From an uncultured Eubacteriales bacterium (GTDB taxonomy: Bacteria; Bacillota; Clostridia; Christensenellales; Borkfalkiaceae), in the NCBI GenBank assembly GCA_902465495.1, contig CABQND010000074.1:1-5670 (forward strand): 5,670 nucleotides of DNA, in the 5' to 3' direction. Under the pieces are notes generated by a model that made no database searches, had not been told where the DNA came from, and worked only from the letters and a program-made list of their open reading frames with translations. This document shows positions 1 through 5,633 of the stretch, piece by piece (positions within the stretch are counted from its first letter, which is position 1; the number at the start of each line of letters is the position of its first letter). The position numbers and the translations under genes are program-made.

Positions 1-60
1 AACTGCGCGGCGGGCTGTTTGTTTTTCCGTTTTTCTGTCGGTCTTTGCCGACAACGTTTG
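1..60. other. Non-coding edge with a small inverted repeat (36-53)
   Basis: This short stretch lies downstream of the last lipoprotein gene and reaches the window edge. It holds a 6-bp perfect inverted repeat, TGTCGG (36-41) and CCGACA (48-53), around a 6-base loop. On the minus strand the repeat is followed by A-rich rather than T-rich sequence, so it is not a convincing terminator for the gene above it. No gene is visible here. Confidence 0.4.
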
Positions 61-570
61 CTACTTCATCTCTTCCTGCAATTTATCGCGGTATTCCCCC
101 TCTTCTATCTCTTCAAACGGCACGATATTCAGCCGCAGGGCATAGCGGGCAGGGATTGTGCCGCGGTAACTGTGGATCGGAACTTCCTGCATAAAAACAT
201 AAGGCGACTCTTTGTCGTTTTGTACGTCTGCGGAGATCCTGTCTTCCCAATCAATGTCAATTCTTGTGTATCTTGCTTCCCGATCTTTCCTGTCTATATT
301 GTGATGATAGAGAGAAATGCGAAAATGATAATACCCTTTCGTGCGCACCACCAAAGAATCGGTCACGATTTCATCTTTTTCGAGAATGATCTTTTTTTCA
401 AGGAAATAATCTCCGTACATCGGTTCCACGGTGTCTTCACGCATGTAGTAGCATTCCACTACGAGGTACACATCGTATGCGGGATCGCCTTTATCGCACG
501 CACTGAAATTGAACAGGCAGACACCAAACAATATTGCGGCGATCATTGCCGATACAATACTTTTTTTCAT
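61..570 (-). CDS. Putative secreted lipoprotein A (unassigned family)
   Basis: This encodes a 169-residue protein of no family I recognise. It has a classical lipoprotein signal: MKK, a hydrophobic stretch (about residues 5-22), then the lipobox F22-S23-A24-C25. Cys25 would be lipidated and the mature protein anchored on the outer face of the membrane. The mature part is rich in Tyr, Asp and Glu, looks beta-rich, and ends in an acidic tail (EEIEEGEYRDKLQEEMK). Start: an ATG ten codons further upstream exists, but the ATG at 570 has AAGGAGGA (576-583) at ideal spacing and puts MKK directly before the hydrophobic core. It lies 72 bases behind lipoprotein B and is its paralogue: both share ACxxxDPxYDVY, a CYY triplet and KGYYxF. 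The pair is probably co-transcribed. The lipoprotein call is firm; the function is unknown. Confidence 0.85.
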   Translation of the reverse strand: MKKSIVSAMIAAILFGVCLFNFSACDKGDPAYDVYLVVECYYMREDTVEPMYGDYFLEKKIILEKDEIVTDSLVVRTKGYYHFRISLYHHNIDRKDREARYTRIDIDWEDRISADVQNDKESPYVFMQEVPIHSYRGTIPARYALRLNIVPFEEIEEGEYRDKLQEEMK

Positions 571-575
571 ACTTC

Positions 576-592
576 TCCTCCTTAAATAAGGA
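576..592 (-). promoter_or_regulatory. Ribosome binding site of lipoprotein A, partly inside a small hairpin
   Basis: AAGGAGGA (576-583) sits 5 bases before the ATG at 570 and decides the start. The first half of this site also forms the 3' arm of a short inverted repeat, TCCTT-ATTT-AAGGA (579-592), that could hide it in the mRNA. The stem has only 5 base pairs, so its effect, if any, would be modest. Confidence 0.55.
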
Positions 593-642
593 TTTAACAA
601 TTTTGGTCGCCTTAATGAAATACTGCGAATTAGGGACCTGTA

Positions 643-1083
643 TCACCAAACAAATTCGATCTCGAGATTAAATTTTCGGAGCAAAGCTCCTTTGGAACCC
701 ATTATCTGGATTTCTTTATAAACCGATTTCGTGTTTTGTTCCGGATGTATTTCATCTGGCACCGCTCGCATAGTTTGCGCCTCTTTTTCTTCGCTGTTTA
801 TTTCGTATGGCACACCCGTGCTGTAAAACACTTCATATGTAAAATAATAATATCCTTTTTCGCGATATTTCAGCGTGCCCTGCGCATTCTCATCCTTTTC
901 GGCGCGGAACGTGCATACATACTTATCCGACAAAGGAACTTGATCATAAGTTCGAACCTCATCGTAATAACAATAGAAATTGACGTACACGTCGTATTCG
1001 GGGTCTTCTCCGCACGCGCTAAATGCCGAAAAGCAGACAAAAATCAGTACCGCCCCGAAAAAAATTGTGAATACCCGCTTCAT
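643..1083 (-). CDS. Putative secreted lipoprotein B (paralogue of lipoprotein A)
   Basis: This encodes a 146-residue predicted lipoprotein. The signal peptide is MKR followed by a hydrophobic core (about residues 4-20) and the lipobox F21-S22-A23-C24, with Gly at +2. The mature domain begins DPEYDVYVNFYCYY and later carries an EKDE segment and KGYYYFTYEVFY. These align in order with DPAYDVYLVVECYY, EKDE and KGYYHFRISLYH of lipoprotein A, so the two arose by duplication and then diverged strongly. A weaker match persists near the end (SVYKEIQIMGSKG against MQEVPIHSYRG), after which A has an extra acidic tail that B lacks. The start at 1083 is supported by AAGGAG (1091-1096) 7 bases upstream. 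It is the first gene of a two-gene unit behind its own promoter. It has no enzyme motif that I can see. A surface binding or structural role is possible but unproven. Confidence 0.85.
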   Translation of the reverse strand: MKRVFTIFFGAVLIFVCFSAFSACGEDPEYDVYVNFYCYYDEVRTYDQVPLSDKYVCTFRAEKDENAQGTLKYREKGYYYFTYEVFYSTGVPYEINSEEKEAQTMRAVPDEIHPEQNTKSVYKEIQIMGSKGALLRKFNLEIEFVW

Positions 1084-1116
1084 AGACGATCTCCTTTTAA
1101 ATTGGTTTTTATTATA

Positions 1117-1138
1117 ATTGTATGCTGAAAAATTTTTT
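1117..1138 (-). promoter_or_regulatory. Possible second, gene-proximal promoter-like element
   Basis: On the minus strand an A-tract/T-tract (1128-1138) is followed 5 bases later by TACAAT (1117-1122), with an overlapping TATAAT at 1111-1116. The arrangement repeats that of the stronger promoter about 92 bases upstream. No good -35 hexamer is present, so this is either a weak promoter or a chance product of AT-rich sequence. Confidence 0.3.
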
Positions 1139-1208
1139 GAGAAATTCTATAAATATTCTAATTACAAATTTTAATTCTTTACATATTTTGTTTGTTTTTA
1201 TCAATTCT

Positions 1209-1236
1209 ATTGTAGCACACAAAAAATTTTTTGCAA
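1209..1236 (-). promoter_or_regulatory. Sigma-A type promoter of the lipoprotein pair
   Basis: On the minus strand, TTGCAA (1231-1236) and TACAAT (1209-1214) are separated by 16 bases, and TGC directly before TACAAT gives an extended -10 (TGn). The spacer contains an A6T6 tract. Transcription would begin near 1202, leaving a leader of about 120 AT-rich bases before lipoprotein B. I see no clear riboswitch fold in that leader. The position just beyond the terminator of the preceding operon fits a new transcription unit. Confidence 0.6.
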
Positions 1237-1262
1237 CCCTTATGCGAAAATTACACCCCAAA

Positions 1263-1302
1263 AAGTGCCGCAGGGCTTTTGCTATATGCAAAAGCCCTGC
1301 GG
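1263..1302 (-). terminator. Intrinsic terminator of the acc-degV-CPBP operon
   Basis: A perfect 15-bp inverted repeat (CCGCAGGGCTTTTGC at 1268-1282 and its complement at 1288-1302) encloses a 5-base loop, TATAT. On the minus strand the stem is followed by CAC and then five T residues, and it starts 15 bases after the stop codon of the CPBP gene. A T-rich run also flanks the other side, so it may work in both directions, although no plus-strand gene enters it. Confidence 0.85.
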
Positions 1303-1317
1303 TAAAATTTTTTATTT

Positions 1318-2232
1318 TCAGTTTTCTTTCTTTTCCCGATCTTGCGCCACGCCGTCGGGCGTTTGCCTCTCGCCCGCGTTTTCCTCTGCTTTTCCGATCT
1401 CTTTTTCGTCTGTTTGCGGGATCACCGCAAAACGATCGGCACAAGAGGCCTTGCTTTTGAAAAGCAACAGCGCAAAGTACGCCGCCGCGGCGACGCCGAC
1501 GATCGCCGTCAAAGCGATCTCTTCCGCGCACCAAACGGCGGAAAAGGTTGCGTTGCCCGTTTCGAAGGCGACGTTCCCGCAAAAATTGAACACGGCGTGA
1601 ATGACGCCGCACGTCAGCGCGCCCGCGCCGCGGAACGTGCAGATCGCGAGCATGGCGCCGATAAGGAAGGAATATCCCACCTGCAAAAATACGTCGCCCG
1701 AAAAACCGCCCAGCAAATTGACGAGGTGCAACAGCCCGAACGCCGCACTCGATGCGATGACGGCAACGAAGCGGCCTTTCGTTCCCGTGCCCGTATACCC
1801 GAGCACGAACGGAAACAGCACGCCGCGGAAAGCTGCCTCTTCGAACAGCCCCACGCCCAAACATTGCAGGGCAAACAGCGCGACGGCGCCCGCACTGCCC
1901 GTGATCTCCACCGTGCCGCGGCAAAGCCCGACGATGGGCAGGTTGTTGATCGCAACAACGAGCGCGGGAAGCGCAAACAAGAGAGCGCGCCACTCCCCTT
2001 TCTGCGGCAAAAACGCGCCGCGAATGCCCATGTGAAAGGCGAGCGCGAGCATGATCGCCGCCATGACAAGGCGCAGAACGCCCAGTCCGAAAAATGCCGC
2101 GAGCTGTTCGTTTTCAAAGAACAGATCGCCCAGCCACTGCGTGGGAAAGAGCACCAGCCCCGCGACGAGAAGATATAAGATCGCCGCGCTCGAAAGCGGC
2201 GTTTTTCGCATATAGAGCATTCTGCGCTGCAT
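1318..2232 (-). CDS. CPBP-family intramembrane metalloprotease (CAAX protease / Abi type)
   Basis: This encodes a 304-residue multi-pass membrane protein with the three hallmark motifs of the CPBP family (CAAX proteases and bacteriocin-processing enzymes): E131-E132-AAF-R136, the F-x-x-x-H motif in FGLLH169, and H212-AVF-N216. These glutamates and histidines form the putative metal/catalytic site, which appears intact. About seven or eight hydrophobic segments are visible between residues 12 and 258, followed by a charged cytoplasm-like tail of about 45 residues. The start at 2232 has AGAGGA (2236-2241) just upstream; ATGs at residues 5 and 8 are less well placed. It follows degV by 48 bases with no terminator between, so it is probably the last gene of the acc operon. 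Bacterial family members process peptides, regulate membrane proteins or give bacteriocin immunity. Its substrate cannot be told from the sequence. Confidence 0.88.
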   Translation of the reverse strand: MQRRMLYMRKTPLSSAAILYLLVAGLVLFPTQWLGDLFFENEQLAAFFGLGVLRLVMAAIMLALAFHMGIRGAFLPQKGEWRALLFALPALVVAINNLPIVGLCRGTVEITGSAGAVALFALQCLGVGLFEEAAFRGVLFPFVLGYTGTGTKGRFVAVIASSAAFGLLHLVNLLGGFSGDVFLQVGYSFLIGAMLAICTFRGAGALTCGVIHAVFNFCGNVAFETGNATFSAVWCAEEIALTAIVGVAAAAYFALLLFKSKASCADRFAVIPQTDEKEIGKAEENAGERQTPDGVAQDREKKEN

Positions 2233-2280
2233 AAATCCTCTTTACAAATAGGCTCGCAAAAAATTTCGGCAAGCAGGCGG

Positions 2281-3096
2281 TCAGTCTTTTGCGATATACG
2301 CCACGCCGAACGCGCCTTCGCCGACGTGAATACTCAAAACCGGCCCCACCACGCGTTGGTGGATATAGACGGCAGGAAAACGCGCTTTGAGCATCTGTGT
2401 AAATTCGGAAACGTCCGTATCCTCGCCGCAGCGGCAGACGATCAGCCGCCGTGCGGAAGCGGGGACGAGCGCGCACATTTCTTCCAGCCGTTCGCGGCTG
2501 CCGCGCGCATTTTCGCGGAACACGATCTTCACTTTTTGTTCAAACACGGGGCGCAGATTGAGGGTCGTCTTCGCCTTAGAGTTGTTGAGCCGTCCGCCCG
2601 CAATGAGCCGATCGAGCGACTCGACCGAAAAGACGATGCCGATCTTCTTTTTCAAATTTTCAAGATGCCGTACGACATCTTCGAAAGCAAGCCCCGCCTT
2701 TGCCATGTTGACGGCTTCATCCACAAGAAGGTGCATACCGTAGCCGACGGTGCCCGAATCGATGACGCGGATATTGCCGCCCGCCTGCGCCGCCGCAACG
2801 CGCGCCGACGACCACGTACCCGACAGTGCCGACGAAAGCACGATGCAGATGACGTCGTATCCCTTTTCCGTAAGCGTGCGAAAGGCACGAATAAATTCCG
2901 TGAGTGCCGGCTGTGCCGTTTTGCAGACGGACTGACCCTGCATGCGGCGCAAAAACTCGCCGTTCTTGTCAAGCGCTCCTTCTTCAAAAAGACATTCACC
3001 GATCTGATAATTGACGGGAACGACGCGCACGACGCCGCGGCTCGCAATGTCTGCCGTAGAATAGCCGACCGTGGAATCGGTCACAATTGCAATCAT
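2281..3096 (-). CDS. DegV family fatty-acid-binding protein (FakB-like)
   Basis: This encodes a 271-residue DegV protein, close to the usual full length. Family signatures in order: IVTDST (4-9) at the N-terminus, KTAQPA (59-64, usually KTSQPS), SSALSGT (88-94), IDSGT (112-116), SLDRLIAGGR (160-169) and GPVLSIHVGEGAFG (251-264). By position, T60, S92, R169 and H257 match the residues that I recall holding the fatty acid carboxylate in FakB structures. DegV/FakB proteins bind a free fatty acid in the cytoplasm and present it to the kinase FakA, giving acyl-phosphate for phospholipid synthesis. No fakA is present here. AGGAG (3104-3108) supports the start. The gene begins only 15 bases after accA, which implies co-transcription and ties the protein to fatty acid metabolism. 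Family assignment is secure; the ligand and the FakB role are inferred. Confidence 0.93.
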   Translation of the reverse strand: MIAIVTDSTVGYSTADIASRGVVRVVPVNYQIGECLFEEGALDKNGEFLRRMQGQSVCKTAQPALTEFIRAFRTLTEKGYDVICIVLSSALSGTWSSARVAAAQAGGNIRVIDSGTVGYGMHLLVDEAVNMAKAGLAFEDVVRHLENLKKKIGIVFSVESLDRLIAGGRLNNSKAKTTLNLRPVFEQKVKIVFRENARGSRERLEEMCALVPASARRLIVCRCGEDTDVSEFTQMLKARFPAVYIHQRVVGPVLSIHVGEGAFGVAYIAKD

Positions 3097-3111
3097 ATTT
3101 TCTCTCCTATG

Positions 3112-3876
3112 TTAAAACTTGCGAAAGCGTGCATAGCGTGCGGCAATGAGATCATCTCCGCTTTCGGTGCGCTTTTTCGCAAAAAATGCGGCAATATCCG
3201 CTTTGAGTCCCTCGTAAAATTCCGTCGAAAAACCTTTTTCCTCGATGACGCGCTCCACAGCGCCGAGCTTCAAAAGCTCCTGCGCCGTCAAATGCAGCCG
3301 CTCTGCCGCCTCTGCAACTTTTCCGCTGTCCTTCCACAAAATGGAAGCACAGCCCTCGGGGGAGATGACCGAATAGGTACTCGTTTCGGTGATCCAAACC
3401 TCGTCCGCCGCGCAAAGCCCCAAAGCGCCGCCGCTTCCTCCCTCACCGATGATGACGGAAAGGGTGGGCGTTTTTAAACGAATCATTTCCAAAATGGAAT
3501 TTGCGATCGCCTCGCTCTGACCGCGTTCTTCGGCGCCGATGCCGCAATATGCGCCCGACGTATCGACAAAACAGAGCACAGGGCGGTGAAATTTCTCCGC
3601 CTCTTTCATCAGGCGCACCGCTTTGCGGTACCCTTCGGGATGCGCGCACCCGAAATTGTGCGCGATTTTATCGTTGGTATCTTCGCCCTTTTCGATGCCG
3701 AGCACGGTCACGGGGCGTCCCGCAACGTACCCGATGCCGCCGATGATCGCCCGATCGTCCGCATAGCGGCGGTCGCCGTGCAGTTCCAGAAAATCCTCGA
3801 CGATATTTTTGATGTACTTTGCCGCCGTGGGTCTGCCCTTTTCGCGGCTTTTCAGAACGATGTCGTATGCGCTCAT
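3112..3876 (-). CDS. accA: Acetyl-CoA carboxylase carboxyltransferase subunit alpha
   Basis: With AccD, this subunit moves the carboxyl group from carboxybiotin to acetyl-CoA, forming malonyl-CoA, the first committed step of fatty acid synthesis in the cytoplasm. The 254-residue protein carries the classical segments: RPTAAKYI (15-22), FLELHGDRRYADD (29-41), HPEGYRKAVRLM (79-90), GIGAEERGQSEAIA (112-125), IGEGGSGGALG (143-153, oxyanion-hole glycines) and STYSVISPEGCASILW (166-181). It is shorter than the E. coli protein (319) because it lacks much of the N-terminal helical extension, which is common in Firmicutes. Residue 111 is Cys where the motif usually reads GAYPG. The start overlaps the accD stop (ATGA) and is preceded by GGAGGTGA, so the two subunits are probably made in equal amounts by translational coupling. 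Confidence 0.97.
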   Translation of the reverse strand: MSAYDIVLKSREKGRPTAAKYIKNIVEDFLELHGDRRYADDRAIIGGIGYVAGRPVTVLGIEKGEDTNDKIAHNFGCAHPEGYRKAVRLMKEAEKFHRPVLCFVDTSGAYCGIGAEERGQSEAIANSILEMIRLKTPTLSVIIGEGGSGGALGLCAADEVWITETSTYSVISPEGCASILWKDSGKVAEAAERLHLTAQELLKLGAVERVIEEKGFSTEFYEGLKADIAAFFAKKRTESGDDLIAARYARFRKF

Positions 3877-4766
3877 TCGCTCACCTCCGCGCAGTGCAGT
3901 TTTAAAATCGCCGCGAGCGTGTCTTTCATATCTTTGCGCTCGCAGATGCGGTCGACAAATCCCTTTTCCTGCAAAAGTTCGGCGCGCTGGAAGCCCTCGG
4001 GAAGTTTCTGCCGTATGGTCTGTTCGATGACGCGCGGCCCGGCAAACCCGATGAGCGCGCCTTTTTCGGCGAGAATAATGTCCGCATCGAACGCAAACGA
4101 TGCCGAAACGCCGCCCGTCGTAGGATCGGTCAGCACCGCGACGTATAAAAGCCCCGCCTCTCCGTGCTTTGCCACGGCAGCAGACGTCTTTGCCATCTGC
4201 ATGAGCGACACGATGCCTTCCTGCATGCGCGCGCCCCCGCTCAATACAAAGCCGACAACGGGCAATTTGTGTTCGGTCGCATATTCAAAGGTCCGCGCGA
4301 TCTTTTCGCCGACCGCGTGCCCCATGCTCCCCATCATGAACCGATAATCCATGGAAAAGATCGCGCATTGCATGCCGCCGATCTCTCCCGTGCCGCAGAC
4401 CACGCCTTCCTTCTCGCCCGTCTTTTCCCTGAGCGCGGCGATTTTTTCGGCATAGCCGGGGAAATCCAATATATCCTTGCCTTCCACGTCCGCAAACAGC
4501 TCGCTGAAATTTTCCGCGCACATGCCGATGCGTGCGCGGGCTGTCATCTTTTTATAGTGCCCGCATTTCGGGCAGACGTTAAAATTTTCTTCCATTTCGG
4601 CGGACAAAACGATCTGCCCGCACTTTTCGCACTTTTCCGCAAGTTTGTCGGGAATGTGCGCCGCTTCCGAATCATTCGTCGGCTGTTCGCTGTTCTCGGT
4701 CCCTTCCAGCGTGTTCTTCGGCTTGCGGATAAATAATTTTTTTATGTCGTTGAAATTAAAACTCAC
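3873..4766 (-). CDS. accD: Acetyl-CoA carboxylase carboxyltransferase subunit beta
   Basis: This is the zinc-ribbon-bearing partner of AccA in the carboxyltransferase half of acetyl-CoA carboxylase. The 297-residue length is close to the E. coli protein (304). Residues 1-40 are a polar, probably flexible leader. Next comes a zinc ribbon with C46-x2-C49 and C65-x2-C68, then the crotonase-like domain with SGGARMQEG (176-184), LTDPTTGGVSASFA (212-225), IGFAGPRVIEQT (239-250) and LPEGFQ (255-260). The start codon is GTG (4764-4766), chosen because AAGGAG (4775-4780) lies 8 bases upstream and no better start exists. It follows accC after 55 bases and overlaps accA by 4. The accC-accD-accA order is that of Firmicute fatty-acid-synthesis operons, so accB and fab genes are expected further upstream, beyond the contig end. 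Confidence 0.97.
   Translation of the reverse strand: MSFNFNDIKKLFIRKPKNTLEGTENSEQPTNDSEAAHIPDKLAEKCEKCGQIVLSAEMEENFNVCPKCGHYKKMTARARIGMCAENFSELFADVEGKDILDFPGYAEKIAALREKTGEKEGVVCGTGEIGGMQCAIFSMDYRFMMGSMGHAVGEKIARTFEYATEHKLPVVGFVLSGGARMQEGIVSLMQMAKTSAAVAKHGEAGLLYVAVLTDPTTGGVSASFAFDADIILAEKGALIGFAGPRVIEQTIRQKLPEGFQRAELLQEKGFVDRICERKDMKDTLAAILKLHCAEVSE
3881..3888 (-). promoter_or_regulatory. Strong ribosome binding site of accA inside the accD 3' end
   Basis: GGAGGTGA, a full match to the 16S anti-Shine-Dalgarno core, lies 4 bases before the accA ATG and within the final codons of accD. Together with the ATGA stop/start overlap at 3873-3876 it supports translational coupling of the two carboxyltransferase subunits. 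Confidence 0.85.
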
Positions 4767-4784
4767 TGCGTTCTCTCCTTACCA

Positions 4785-4813
4785 CCGCACAATGCGGCAA
4801 AAAACGGCGCATT
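4785..4813 (-). other. Alternative small hairpins in the accC-accD gap
   Basis: In the 55-base gap, two short stems compete for the same bases on the minus strand. One pairs AATGCG (4808-4813) with CGCATT (4791-4796) around an 11-base loop containing six T residues. The other pairs CCGCA (4793-4797) with TGCGG (4785-4789) around a 3-base loop. Neither has a T-tract behind it, so neither is a terminator. A mild effect on accD translation or mRNA processing is conceivable. Confidence 0.3.
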
Positions 4814-4821
4814 TTGCCCGC

Positions 4822-5633
4822 TTATCGGTAATTTTTCAGGAATTTGTCCAGGAAATTGGTGCAGTAGGTACCTTCCCTGAATTCGGGGGTATCCAATATG
4901 TCGCCCGAAAGTTCGGCATTTGTATGCACGCCGTCGATGACCAGCTCGCACAGAGCCGCCTGCATCTTGCGGATGGCTTCGGTGCGGTCGCGCGCGTACA
5001 CGATCAGCTTGCCGATCATGCTGTCATAATAGGGCGGGATCATATAATCCTGGTACACCGCCGTGTCGAACCGCACCCACGGCCCGCCCGGCACATGCAA
5101 AAAGTTGATCCTGCCGCAACTGGGACGAAAATTCATGCGCGCATCCTCCGAATTGATGCGGCATTCGATCGCACAGCCGCGCAGGCGGATATCTTCCTGT
5201 TTGTACATGAACTCCACGCCCGCCGCAATGCGGATCTGCCATTTCACGATGTCGATGCCCGTCACATATTCCGTCACGGGATGCTCCACCTGCAGGCGCG
5301 TGTTCATCTCCATAAAATAAAATTTATTCTGCTTATCCAGCAAAAATTCGATTGTTCCGAGACTTGTGTAATTTACCGTCTTTGCCGCAAGCACCGCACA
5401 GCGCATCATTTCCTCGCGCACTTCGGGTTTGAGCACGACGCAGGGGCTCTCCTCGATCAGCTTTTGGTTCTTGCGCTGCATGGAACAGTCGCGCTCGCCA
5501 AGACACACGACGTTTCCGAAATCGTCCGCAACGATCTGCATCTCGACGTGTTTTACGTCCGTTAAAAATTTTTCAAGGTAAACTTTGCCGTTGCCGAACG
5601 CGCTCTGCGCCTCCGCCGACGCCGTCAGCACTT
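4822..5633 (-). CDS. accC: Acetyl-CoA carboxylase biotin carboxylase subunit, 5'-truncated by contig end
   Basis: Biotin carboxylase uses ATP and bicarbonate to carboxylate biotin on the carrier protein AccB, feeding the AccD/AccA carboxyltransferase. About 270 C-terminal residues are present; roughly 180 N-terminal residues, including the glycine-rich ATP-grasp loop, are missing. Counting from the codon at 5631, the fragment shows VKHVEMQI (26-33), ERDCSMQRKNQKLIEE (46-61), TIEFL with E95, the catalytic strand E108-MN110-T-R112-LQ-V-E116-HP (E. coli E288, N290, R292, E296) and R187 in WVRFD (E. coli R338). Catalytic residues in this part look intact. N55 replaces the His seen in E. coli; other Firmicute enzymes also vary there. 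The GTG at 5631 is not a true start: the codon before it reads TAA only because adapter sequence is fused at 5634, and no ribosome binding site precedes it. Confidence 0.96.

Noticed and set aside
36..53. Hairpin TGTCGG/CCGACA as terminator of the lipoprotein unit
   Set aside because: The stem is only 6 bp and the minus-strand sequence after it is A-rich with no T-tract.
571..600. Ten-codon N-terminal extension of lipoprotein A (MLNPYLRRRS)
   Set aside because: The downstream ATG at 570 has a near-perfect ribosome binding site, and the extension would itself contain that site and spoil the lipoprotein signal layout.
1112..1993. Minus-strand open frame (293 codons) overlapping the CPBP gene in another frame
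   Set aside because: It is Arg/Gly-rich, runs through the terminator hairpin and lacks a plausible domain. The CPBP frame explains the region.
1342..2178. Plus-strand open frame (278 codons) antisense to the CPBP gene
   Set aside because: The product is an Arg/Gln/Ala-rich composition artefact, whereas the minus strand has all three CPBP motifs.
2326..3477. Long plus-strand open frame (383 codons) antisense to degV and accA
   Set aside because: The opposite strand encodes clear, full-length conserved proteins in tight operon spacing. The antisense product is Arg/His/Ala-rich with no recognisable domain, as expected from GC-biased third positions.
3586..4347. Plus-strand open frame (253 codons) across the accA-accD junction
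   Set aside because: It is antisense to two highly conserved genes and has no domain signal.
3097..4821. FapR or FabT operator sites in the gaps of the acc operon
   Set aside because: I looked for their known palindromes between the genes and saw no convincing match. Control sites are more likely upstream of the missing start of the operon.
4645..5565. Plus-strand open frame (306 codons) antisense to accC and accD
   Set aside because: It is a shadow of conserved acc genes: no recognisable domain, low-complexity composition, and it spans two real genes and their gap.
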